The notes under the pieces were generated by a model. The model had not been told where the DNA came from and did not search any database. It saw only the letters and a program-made list of their open reading frames with translations. Made by a program: the position numbers and the translations under genes. From Eubacteriaceae bacterium (GTDB lineage Bacteria; Bacillota; Clostridia; Eubacteriales; Alkalibacteraceae), in the NCBI GenBank assembly GCA_003446375.1, contig DMAW01000046.1, forward strand, positions 1-5,376: 5,376 bases of DNA, read 5' to 3'. Below are positions 1-5,376 of the stretch, in pieces. Positions within the stretch are counted from its first letter, which is position 1. Each line of letters starts with the position of its first letter.

Positions 1-69
1 TCACTCATCCCCAAACTCATGTCAGGAGAAATCAGAGTTCCCTTGGATGAAGAAGGTGATGCATCATGA
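1..69 (+). CDS. hsdS: Type I restriction specificity subunit HsdS, C-terminal end (partial)
   Basis: Frame 1 is open from the left edge to TGA at 67-69 and gives 22 residues including LIPKLMSGEIRVPLDEEG. The LxPKLMSGEIRV pattern is the usual end of type I HsdS proteins, following the last coiled-coil helix of the second conserved region. HsdS chooses the DNA target sequence in the HsdM2S methylase and HsdR2M2S restriction complexes. Only the tail is here; the target recognition domains are left of the window, so specificity cannot be judged. The call is supported by the hsdR gene downstream in the same orientation. The stop overlaps the ATG of the next gene (ATGA, 66-69), so the two are probably translationally coupled. 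The match is short and rests on a remembered family motif, but the motif and the context agree. Confidence 0.85.
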   Translation, partial: SLIPKLMSGEIRVPLDEEGDAS

Positions 70-269
70 AGTTTGGCTTTAGAAAACCAAGCTTAAAGAG
101 AAGAATCTCTGCAAGAACTAGCATCAAAAGACAGGTTGTGCACCGAGCAGGAATAAAGATGCCTAAGGGATATGGATTTCTGAGGAATCTCAAGAAAGCA
201 GTTTACAACAAAGTATATAATCGAACATCCTTTGATATATTCAAGACACTTAAAAAGCTGTTCAAATAA
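66..269 (+). CDS. Small, very basic protein of unknown function, coupled to hsdS
   Basis: This is a 67-residue protein with 13 Lys and 8 Arg against a single acidic residue (Asp57), giving a net charge of about +20. It has no signal peptide, membrane span or cysteine. The start is ATG at 66, which overlaps the hsdS stop by four bases, with an AAGGTG ribosome binding site at 53-58. The N-terminal half is an Arg/Lys-rich stretch (FGFRKPSLKRRISARTS). The C-terminal half holds KAVYNKVYNRTSFDIF, which resembles a pattern I recall from small uncharacterised proteins in Firmicutes and their phages; I cannot name a family. The charge suggests binding to nucleic acid or to an acidic protein, but that is inference. 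Its position between hsdS and hsdR, with coupled translation, argues that it is a real gene and part of the restriction operon or a module inserted into it. Confidence 0.75.
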   Translation: MKFGFRKPSLKRRISARTSIKRQVVHRAGIKMPKGYGFLRNLKKAVYNKVYNRTSFDIFKTLKKLFK

Positions 270-316
270 TCACTCATTCAAGGTTAGTTAGATGAATGAA
301 GAAGTGGAGGTGCGGG

Positions 317-409
317 GTGATCAATAAAATAATAGTAATTAATAAAATGACGACTTCGGATGTGCTAATCGAAATTAAGAATTGTCTGGGAGGTGGTAGT
401 GATGAGTAG
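317..409 (+). CDS. Possible 30-residue leader ORF overlapping the hsdR start
   Basis: In the 132-base gap before hsdR there is a GTG at 317 preceded by GGAGG at 306-310 with six bases between, a good ribosome binding arrangement. Reading from it gives 30 residues (MINKIIVINKMTTSDVLIEI..., ending GGGSDE) and a TAG at 407-409. That stop lies inside the first codons of hsdR (ATG at 402), so the two overlap by eight bases. The frame is open back to an ATG at 296, which would give 37 residues, but that ATG has only a weak ribosome binding site. The product resembles nothing I know. It may be a leader peptide that couples or tunes HsdR translation, or a chance ORF. The evidence is the ribosome binding site and the overlap only. 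Confidence 0.35.
   Translation: MINKIIVINKMTTSDVLIEIKNCLGGGSDE
388..396 (+). promoter_or_regulatory. Ribosome binding site that fixes the hsdR start at 402
   Basis: GGGAGGTGG at 388-396 contains GGAGG (389-393), eight bases before ATG at 402. The in-frame GTG at 393, which would add three residues, lies inside this site and so is a poor start. The site is also inside the possible leader ORF at 317-409, so ribosomes reading that ORF would pass over it. Confidence 0.8.
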
Positions 410-3400
410 TGTAAATGGTATTTTTACAGAAGCGATGCTTGAAGAAGCAGCTATTGAAATATTAGAAAGTCTTGGCTACGATTATGCCTTTGGCCCGGAC
501 CTTTCTTTAGGTGGAGACTATGAAGAAAGAAAAGATTATCGCGAGGTGATCCTTTCACATAGAGTTAAAGATGCACTCTTTAAGATTAATCGAGATCTTC
601 CAAGGGAGGCGCTTGATGACGCCTTTCGCCAACTGATTACATTCAATAGCCCAATGCTGGAAGAAAACAACAGATATTTTCATCAGTTAATGACAGAAGG
701 AATAGAAGTATCTTTTAATGAAGGTGGACACATTCGCACCAAAAGAGCCTATATTATAGACTTTGAAAATATGAGCAACAATGAATTCGTGGTCGTCAAT
801 CAATTTACCATTATTGAAAATGAAGAGAGAAGACCGGACCTCATTGTTTTTGTAAATGGTCTACCTCTTGTGGTTATAGAACTAAAGTCAGCCAGTGATG
901 AAAACGTAGGGATAGATGGAGCTTATAATCAAATACAGACCTATAAGAGAGATATTCCGTCTTTATTTAACTATAACGCTTTTTGCATCATCTCGGATGG
1001 AATCAATGCAAAAGCTGGAACCATTACTTCCAATGAAGAATGGTTCATGAATTGGAGAACGGTTGACGGAGATGATATCGCACCATTATCACAGCCTCAG
1101 TATGAAGTGCTGCTAAATGGTATGTTCCAGAAGGACAGATTGCTGGATATCATTCAAAACTTTATTCTTTTCCAGGAGTCTAAAGAACCGGAGAAGGACA
1201 TTGATGGAAAGAAAATAGGGGATAAAAAATCCATCATTAAAATTTTGGCAGCCTATCATCAGTACTTTGCTGTTAAGAAAGCCATTGAAAAAACAAAAGA
1301 AGCAACGAAGGAAGACGGCGATCGGAAGATCGGTGTTATTTGGCATACACAAGGTTCTGGTAAGAGTTTCTCCATGGTGTTCTATACCGGTGGACTTGTG
1401 AGAGAACTGAACAATCCAACGATCGTGGTCATCACCGATAGAAACGACCTGGATGATCAGCTGTTTACAACCTTCAGTAAATCGAAAGATATTCTGCGCC
1501 AGACACCAAAACAAGCAACGGTAAGAAAACTTTCAGATAACCAAAGAACGAATTATGCTAACGGTAATAGTACCGAGGTTAATGGGCTTTATGATCTTTT
1601 AAACGATAGAGAGTCCGGTGGGATTATCTTTACCACCATTCAAAAGTTCAAACCAGAAGAAGGCGAGATGCCAGTACTCACAGATCGTAAGAATGTCATT
1701 ATCATCGCCGATGAAGCCCACAGAAGCCAATATGGATTAGAGGCCAAAGTGGATGCTAAAACCGGTGAAGTGAATTATGGCTATGCAAAATATCTAAGAG
1801 ATGCACTACCCAACGCCTCTTTTATCGGCTTTACAGGAACACCGATTGATCTTGAAGATCGATCAACTGTTGCAATATTTGGTCATACCATTGATACATA
1901 TGACATGACCCAGGCAGTTGAAGATGAAGCAACGGTTCGGATTTATTATGAAAACCGCATCATTAAGCTGGAAACAGATGAAGAAGAACTGACGAAAATT
2001 GATGATGAATTTGAAGAGATCACAGAGGGCCAGGAAGAATTTGAGAAGGATAAAAACAGAGCCAAATGGTCTAGGATGGAATCCATTGTAGGATCTCCAA
2101 ATAGAATCAAAAAGCTTGCAGAAGATATAGTAAATCACTACGAAGAAAAGGCTAAGAGCATCGATGGCAAAGCTATGGTGGTCTGCATGAGTCGCAGAAT
2201 CTGCGTTGAGCTCTATGATGCCATAACAGCATTGAGACCCGATTGGCACAGCGATGATGTTGATAAAGGAAAAATCAAAGTTGTTATGACCGGCAGCGCT
2301 GCAGATAATGAAAAGCTACAGAAGCATCTAGGTGGCAAACAGCGTAGGGATTTGCTGGCCAAACGAATGAAAGACAACAGTGATGAGCTTAAAATAGTGA
2401 TTGTTCGTGACATGTGGCTCACGGGATTTGACGTGCCATCCATGCACACCATGTATATTGATAAACCTATGAAAGGGCATAACCTGATGCAAGCCATTGC
2501 AAGGGTTAATCGGGTCTTTAAAGAAAAATCAGGCGGTGTAGTGGTTGACTATATCGGGATTTTAGAAAGTTTAAAGAGCGCCTTAAAACAATACACCAAT
2601 ACGGATCGTCAGAATACTGGTATTGATACGGATGTTGCTGTTGCTGTTATGCTTGAAAAACTGGAAATATTAAGAGACATGATGCATGGCTATGATTACT
2701 CAAAATATATGGGCAACTCTCAAGTGGAAAGAATGAGAACTATTGTAGGTGGTATGGACTTCATTCTCGGAAAGAAAGAAGAAGAACAAAAGGAATTTAA
2801 AAAGACAGCTCTTGAATTAGGAAAGGCTCATGCACTATGTGCTGCAACTGATAAAGGGAAAGAAAAGGCTCTTGAAATCAGCTATTTTAAAGCAGTTAAA
2901 GCCAGCCTTGTCAAGCTAAAGGAAAAGGACAAAACGCCACTATCAAAAAGAGAAATTGAAGCAAGACTTCATCAAATGCTGGAACGCTCCATCATCTCAG
3001 AAGATGTTATTGATGTATTTGATGCGATGGGAATCAAAAGGCCGGAGATCTCAATCCTTTCTGAAGAGTTCTTAAAAGAAGTTCAGGGAATGAAGCAGAA
3101 GAACTTAGCTGTAGAAATGCTTAAGAAATTATTAGAAGGCAACATCAAAGCTATGGAAAAGAGAAACCTCGTGAAATCAGAGAAGTTCTCTGAAAGGCTG
3201 ACAAAGGCTCTAAACAAGTATCGAAACCAAGCACTTACAAATGCTGAAGTGATTGAAGAACTTATTCGAATGGCCCATGACATTAAAAAGATGCGTGAGG
3301 AAGAGGCTGAACTGGGTCTAAGCGACGATGAAATTGCTTTTTATGATGCACTGACTGCAGATGATATCGTAAAAGAACTTATGGAAGATGAAACACTTAA

Positions 3401-3656
3401 AAAAATCGCTCATGAATTAACTTTGGCTATAAGAAACAACATCACCATTGATTGGAGTGTTCGTAAAAGTGCTAGGGCAAGCATGAGACGTGTAATTAAG
3501 AGGCTTCTTAGCAAGTATGACTATCCACCAGATCAAGCATTAAAAGCGATGAATATTGTCATGAGGCAAGCAGAGAAAATGGCTGGAAATGTTTATGAAG
3601 AAGTTATCTGGTCCGACAGAGTTGCAGAAGAGCATGAAAAATTTAAAACGGATTAA
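402..3656 (+). CDS. hsdR: Type I restriction enzyme R subunit HsdR (endonuclease and translocase)
   Basis: HsdR is the ATP-driven motor and nuclease of the type I complex: it joins HsdM2S, pulls in DNA from an unmethylated target and cuts far away. The product is 1084 residues, within the usual size range for the family, and looks intact. The N-terminal PD-(D/E)XK nuclease has Asp146, then Glu160-Leu-Lys162 after RPDLIVFVNGLPLVVIELK, and the Q177xxxY181 motif typical of type I R subunits. The superfamily 2 helicase core follows: Walker A TQGSGKS at 316-322 (Lys321), DEAH at 437-440, FTGTP at 477-481, RDMWLTGFDVP at 669-679, and QAIARVNR at 697-704 with arginines 701 and 704. From about 750 the protein is helical and charged; LGLSDDEIAFYDAL and the VDWSVR-like ITIDWSVRKSAR match the T1RH-like C-terminal domain (formerly DUF3387) that contacts the methylase core. 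No key residue is missing. The start is ATG 402 (see the ribosome binding site). The next gene begins 17 bases after the stop. Confidence 0.98.
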   Translation: MSSVNGIFTEAMLEEAAIEILESLGYDYAFGPDLSLGGDYEERKDYREVILSHRVKDALFKINRDLPREALDDAFRQLITFNSPMLEENNRYFHQLMTEGIEVSFNEGGHIRTKRAYIIDFENMSNNEFVVVNQFTIIENEERRPDLIVFVNGLPLVVIELKSASDENVGIDGAYNQIQTYKRDIPSLFNYNAFCIISDGINAKAGTITSNEEWFMNWRTVDGDDIAPLSQPQYEVLLNGMFQKDRLLDIIQNFILFQESKEPEKDIDGKKIGDKKSIIKILAAYHQYFAVKKAIEKTKEATKEDGDRKIGVIWHTQGSGKSFSMVFYTGGLVRELNNPTIVVITDRNDLDDQLFTTFSKSKDILRQTPKQATVRKLSDNQRTNYANGNSTEVNGLYDLLNDRESGGIIFTTIQKFKPEEGEMPVLTDRKNVIIIADEAHRSQYGLEAKVDAKTGEVNYGYAKYLRDALPNASFIGFTGTPIDLEDRSTVAIFGHTIDTYDMTQAVEDEATVRIYYENRIIKLETDEEELTKIDDEFEEITEGQEEFEKDKNRAKWSRMESIVGSPNRIKKLAEDIVNHYEEKAKSIDGKAMVVCMSRRICVELYDAITALRPDWHSDDVDKGKIKVVMTGSAADNEKLQKHLGGKQRRDLLAKRMKDNSDELKIVIVRDMWLTGFDVPSMHTMYIDKPMKGHNLMQAIARVNRVFKEKSGGVVVDYIGILESLKSALKQYTNTDRQNTGIDTDVAVAVMLEKLEILRDMMHGYDYSKYMGNSQVERMRTIVGGMDFILGKKEEEQKEFKKTALELGKAHALCAATDKGKEKALEISYFKAVKASLVKLKEKDKTPLSKREIEARLHQMLERSIISEDVIDVFDAMGIKRPEISILSEEFLKEVQGMKQKNLAVEMLKKLLEGNIKAMEKRNLVKSEKFSERLTKALNKYRNQALTNAEVIEELIRMAHDIKKMREEEAELGLSDDEIAFYDALTADDIVKELMEDETLKKIAHELTLAIRNNITIDWSVRKSARASMRRVIKRLLSKYDYPPDQALKAMNIVMRQAEKMAGNVYEEVIWSDRVAEEHEKFKTD

Positions 3657-3673
3657 TGGAAGGATTGAATTAC

Positions 3674-3895
3674 ATGGCAGATATAAAGTATGAAATCAAG
3701 GAAACCGTGGGTACTCTTTCAGAAAACAATAAAGGCTGGTCAAAGGAACTGAATTTAATCAGCTGGAATGACAGAGAGCCTAAATATGACATCAGGGATT
3801 GGGCACCAGAACATGAGAAAATGGGCAAAGGTGTAACCTTAAGTGTAGAAGAGCTTAAAAAGCTGAGGGATTTACTGAATGAGATGAAACTCTAG
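3674..3895 (+). CDS. ydbC: YdbC-family PC4-like single-stranded-DNA-binding protein
   Basis: This is a 73-residue protein starting MADIKYEIKETVGTLSE. Its centre, GWSKELNLISWNDREPKYDI followed by RDWAPEHEKMGKGVTLS, matches the bacterial YdbC family, and the C-terminal helix is EELKKLRDLLNEM. The fold is that of the eukaryotic coactivator PC4: a curved beta sheet plus a helix that dimerises and binds single-stranded DNA. Lactococcus YdbC is known to do so. No enzymatic residues are expected. An in-frame ATG at 3656 overlaps the hsdR stop (TAATG), but GGAAGGA at 3658-3664 sits nine bases before ATG 3674, and family members start at MA(D/E)IKYE, so 3674 is preferred. The gene begins 17 bases after hsdR and ends in the ribosome binding site of the next gene, so it is probably co-transcribed with both. 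A role in the restriction system is inference from position; YdbC also exists outside such loci. Confidence 0.9.
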   Translation: MADIKYEIKETVGTLSENNKGWSKELNLISWNDREPKYDIRDWAPEHEKMGKGVTLSVEELKKLRDLLNEMKL

Positions 3896-3907
3896 GAGGA
3901 TTATAAT

Positions 3908-4898
3908 ATGTACAGTATAAAGGGGAAAGGAGCAGCCAGGATTGAACCAGTTACCTTTCAGAATTGAATATGCTAGAGAATGACATCGAGGAAATATTAA
4001 GGAACAGTATTGATATGATTTGTGATGATGAAGAATCCATGCTTATTGTAGGTAAACAAGTAAAAAATGAAAAGCGCGGAAGAAGTGACTTAACTGCTGT
4101 TGATAACAATGGAAATATTGTACTGATAGAGATAAAACGAGATCGCAGAGATATAGAAAACAGATCTGAAGCTTTTGAGTTTCAGGCGATTAGATATGCT
4201 GCAAGTTATGCGACAATTGAATCTACAGATGATTTAGTCAAAAAAGTGTATGCACCATACATTGAAAAATACAGACAAGAATTTGAACTAGGGATGCTTA
4301 CATCCTACGAACTAGGAATAAGAAAACTAAATGAATTTTTAGTGGTCAATGAAGCTGAAAAATCATTTAATGATAAGCAGAGAATTATTCTAGTAGCTTC
4401 GGAATTTGATGAGCAAACACTTTCAGCTGTGGCTTGGTTAAACAGTAACGATGTTGATATTAGCTGTTTCAAAATAATACCTTATAAGATCATTGAAGAC
4501 ATATTCTTCTACATCGAAAAAGTATTGTCTGTTGCTAAACATAATGATTTTTTTGTGAACCTGTTAGATAAGAAAATAGACCCAGTTCGAAAATCTGATA
4601 AGAAGATTACAAGATGTTCCCTACCCAAGATCGACATGCTTCTGGAATGGGAACTAGTAAAACCAGGAGATATTATTATCGCAAAAGGCAAAGAAGACGA
4701 AGCTACATTACTAGCTAATGGGAACGTGAATGTGAATGGAGTTGAAAAATCAATGCAAGTCTGGCTCAAGGAAGTTTATGGTTGGGCTAGTATACAAACT
4801 TATGTCTTTGCAGTACATAACATAAAAATAGCGGGAAAACGTTACATGTTTTACGTGAGGAATATATGGCTGAGCTAGAAGAAAAGAATAATGTATAG
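3908..4898 (+). pseudogene. PD-(D/E)XK nuclease with C-terminal RAMA-like domain, broken by two frameshifts
   Basis: The true start is ATG 3908, seven bases after a perfect AGGAGGA (3894-3900). It reads MYSIKGKGAARIEPVTFQN and stops at TGA 3965-3967. Restoring one base near 3961 (CAGAATTG to CAGGAATTG) continues as QELNMLENDIEE into the long open frame that ends at TAG 4876-4878. A CATAA tandem duplication at 4816-4825 breaks that frame again. Removing one copy gives FAVHKNSGK, then TLHVLREEYMAELEEKNNV and TAG at 4896-4898. The repaired protein is exactly 328 residues. It has a nuclease core with Asp61, Glu75-Ile-Lys77 (RSDLTAVDNNGNIVLIEIK) and Q93xxxY97. From about 241 to 320 a RAMA-like domain (LLEWELVKPGDII, EATLLANGNVNVNG, YGWASIQTYVF) is visible; such domains are predicted to read modified DNA. 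The long open frame is otherwise undamaged, so decay is recent or the read contains errors. A truncated product starting at TTG 3964 would lack a ribosome binding site. Confidence 0.8.
4816..4825 (+). repeat. 5-base tandem duplication CATAA x2 inside the nuclease-RAMA gene
   Basis: CATAA occurs twice in a row at 4816-4820 and 4821-4825. With one copy removed, the reading frame runs on to a family-like C-terminal helix. With both copies the frame leaves the conserved pattern after FAVHN and ends 20 bases early, with the unrelated tail NIKIAGKRYMFYVRNIWLS. Slipped replication is the simplest cause; a short target duplication left by an excised insertion element is also possible. Confidence 0.75.
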
Positions 4899-4910
4899 AC
4901 CATCAAAAGA

Positions 4911-4940
4911 CTTCCACTTAAAGAACAAATGTTCTATAAT
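4911..4940 (+). promoter_or_regulatory. Promoter of the 86-codon gene (TATAAT with weak -35)
   Basis: A consensus -10 TATAAT lies at 4935-4940, which would start transcription near 4947, just before the AAGGGGTG ribosome binding site at 4951-4958. The -35 is poor: CTTCCA at 4911-4916 with an 18-base spacer matches TTGACA at three of six positions. The LexA box fills the right half of the spacer. The -10 and the operator carry the call; the -35 does not. Confidence 0.65.
4922..4935 (+). promoter_or_regulatory. LexA (SOS) box
   Basis: AGAACAAATGTTCT is a near-perfect palindrome with the GAAC-N4-GTTC core of the Gram-positive LexA/DinR operator (consensus CGAACRNRYGTTYC). It fits at 12 of 14 positions, the two outermost being A and T instead of C. 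It runs into the -10 box (TATAAT at 4935-4940), a usual place for a repressor operator. This predicts repression by LexA and induction after DNA damage of the gene at 4965. Confidence 0.8.
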
Positions 4941-4964
4941 ATATCTCAAGAAGGGGTGTATGTT

Positions 4965-5225
4965 ATGGAATCAAAATTCTTAGAAGTGGAAGTCTTATCT
5001 TATAATAAACCTGGCCAACCGCCTAGACCTGTATCATTCAGATTCATGATGGGCGAAGAAATGTTCAAAGGTAAAGTGGTTAAAGTGAAAGATATGAAAC
5101 TGGATAATAGGATGGGGAATAAAATATTTGAGTATTTATGCGATACTGTAATCGAAGGCAATGGTAGTACCGTAAAGATAGGTTATGAGAAAGACAGCAT
5201 GAAATGGTACCTGAAAAGCTTATAA
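4965..5225 (+). CDS. 86-residue protein of unknown function, probably SOS-induced
   Basis: The product begins MESKFLEVEVLSYNKPGQPP and ends EKDSMKWYLKSL. It has no signal peptide, membrane span or catalytic pattern I recognise, and one cysteine. Alternating hydrophobic residues (FLEVEVLSY, VSFRFMM, KGKVVKVKDM, STVKIGYE) suggest a small, mostly beta-strand cytoplasmic protein. The start is ATG 4965, eight bases after AGGGG (4952-4956). An upstream in-frame ATG at 4929 lies inside the LexA box, before the likely transcription start, and has no ribosome binding site. The gene has its own LexA-controlled promoter and is closed by a terminator eight bases after its stop, so it is a single-gene unit. 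The C-terminal EKDxxKWYL pattern faintly recalls small clostridial proteins linked to DNA-damage genes, but I cannot name a family. Possible roles are DNA repair, restriction alleviation or a stress toxin; none is shown by the sequence. Confidence 0.8.
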   Translation: MESKFLEVEVLSYNKPGQPPRPVSFRFMMGEEMFKGKVVKVKDMKLDNRMGNKIFEYLCDTVIEGNGSTVKIGYEKDSMKWYLKSL

Positions 5226-5232
5226 ATGGATT

Positions 5233-5259
5233 AGTCGCTTGTTGAAAGGCGACTTTTTT
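5233..5259 (+). terminator. Rho-independent terminator after the 86-codon gene
   Basis: AGTCGCTT (5233-5240) pairs with AGGCGACT (5247-5254), eight pairs including one G-U, around a GTTGAA loop. The last base of the stem begins a run of six T (5254-5259). It lies eight bases after the TAA of the 86-codon gene and would stop transcription of that gene and any read-through from the restriction operon. Confidence 0.9.
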
Positions 5260-5376
5260 CATCTCTATAGCAAGATTAATATCTCCTGAATCCGTGATAA
5301 GTGGTCTAAAAACGGGTTTTTGAAGTGATATTTCACTATTTACATCTTGCGATTTATTGATAAGCTATGAGACACG
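5260..5376. other. Non-coding edge with short palindromes
   Basis: No ORF with a ribosome binding site is visible on either strand. Small dyads are present: AAAAA-CGGG-TTTTT at 5308-5321 (loop plus flanking pairs) and AGTGA-TATT-TCACT at 5324-5337. A 7-base inverted pair, GCAAGAT (5270-5276) and ATCTTGC (5344-5350), encloses both, and TGATAAG occurs at 5295-5301 and 5358-5364. This may be the upstream region of another gene or the edge of a mobile element; the window ends before either can be tested. Confidence 0.3.

Larger units (their letters stand above)
4907..4996 (+). repeat. Perfect 13-base inverted repeat around the promoter and start of the 86-codon gene
   Basis: AAGACTTCCACTT at 4907-4919 is the exact reverse complement of AAGTGGAAGTCTT at 4984-4996, with 64 bases between. 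The left arm is in the -35 region, upstream of the expected transcription start. The right arm covers codons 7-11 of the gene. Transcripts from the gene's own promoter lack the left arm, while transcripts reading through from upstream contain both arms and could fold so that the start codon is trapped in the loop. Confidence 0.7.

Noticed and set aside
1..277. TCACTCAT at 1-8 and 270-277 as direct repeats flanking an inserted gene
   Set aside because: Only eight bases match and the first copy lies within hsdS coding sequence; chance is sufficient.
274..299. TCATTCA/TGAATGA inverted repeat as a terminator before hsdR
   Set aside because: The stem is seven mostly A-T pairs with a 12-base loop and no T run, so it is unlikely to stop transcription.
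393..401. GTG at 393 as the hsdR start
   Set aside because: It lies inside the GGGAGGTGG ribosome binding site, which is placed correctly for ATG 402.
1113..2497. Antisense open frames of 94-133 codons within hsdR
   Set aside because: They are shadows of the hsdR reading frame, with no ribosome binding sites and no recognisable protein features.
3656..3673. ATG at 3656 (TAATG overlap with hsdR) as the YdbC start
   Set aside because: The only good ribosome binding site, GGAAGGA at 3658-3664, serves ATG 3674, and the family begins at MA(D/E)IKYE.
3953..3970. Programmed -1 frameshifting to join the two parts of the nuclease gene
   Set aside because: There is no X XXY YYZ slippery heptamer near TTTCAGAATTGA and no clear stimulatory hairpin just after it. 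A second, unrelated frameshift further on makes plain gene decay or sequencing error more likely.
4929..4964. ATG at 4929 as the start of the SOS gene
   Set aside because: It falls within the LexA box, upstream of the expected transcription start, and has no ribosome binding site.
5080..5262. Antisense 60-codon frame over the SOS gene and terminator
   Set aside because: It begins within the terminator sequence, has no well-placed ribosome binding site and lies opposite a supported gene.

Overview
The window looks like the distal half of a type I restriction-modification locus from a low-GC Gram-positive bacterium, most likely a clostridial Firmicute. The support is AT-rich coding sequence, strong AGGAGG-type ribosome binding sites, a YdbC/PC4-like gene of the kind found in Firmicutes, and a Gram-positive-type LexA box. 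The exact genus cannot be read from the sequence.

Layout, all on the + strand. (1) 1-69: the last 22 codons of hsdS, the specificity subunit, whose body (and presumably hsdM) lies left of the window. (2) 66-269: a very basic 67-residue protein of unknown function that overlaps the hsdS stop by 4 bases. (3) 270-401: a 132-base spacer containing a possible 30-codon leader ORF (317-409) that overlaps the hsdR start. (4) 402-3656: a complete hsdR motor/nuclease subunit with intact nuclease and helicase motifs. (5) 3674-3895: a small PC4-like single-stranded-DNA-binding protein of the YdbC family. (6) 3908-4898: a broken gene that, with two small repairs, encodes a 328-residue PD-(D/E)XK nuclease fused to a C-terminal RAMA-like domain. 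(7) 4922-5259: a separate transcription unit with a LexA (SOS) box against a TATAAT -10, an 86-codon gene of unknown function, and a strong rho-independent terminator. (8) 5260-5376: non-coding as far as can be seen, with short palindromes at the window edge.

Functionally, genes 1-6 have close spacing, overlaps or good ribosome binding sites in series and could be read as one operon. HsdR provides DNA cleavage and translocation for the type I complex, and the PC4-like protein could bind single-stranded DNA. The broken nuclease-RAMA gene was probably a modification-sensing accessory nuclease, now inactivated by a lost base near its start and a 5-base tandem duplication near its end. The downstream 86-codon gene appears to be induced by DNA damage. 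A perfect 13-base inverted repeat flanks its promoter and start, and could block translation from transcripts reading in from the restriction operon. The most novel-looking part of the window is this SOS-type gene beside the restriction locus; its function is unknown.
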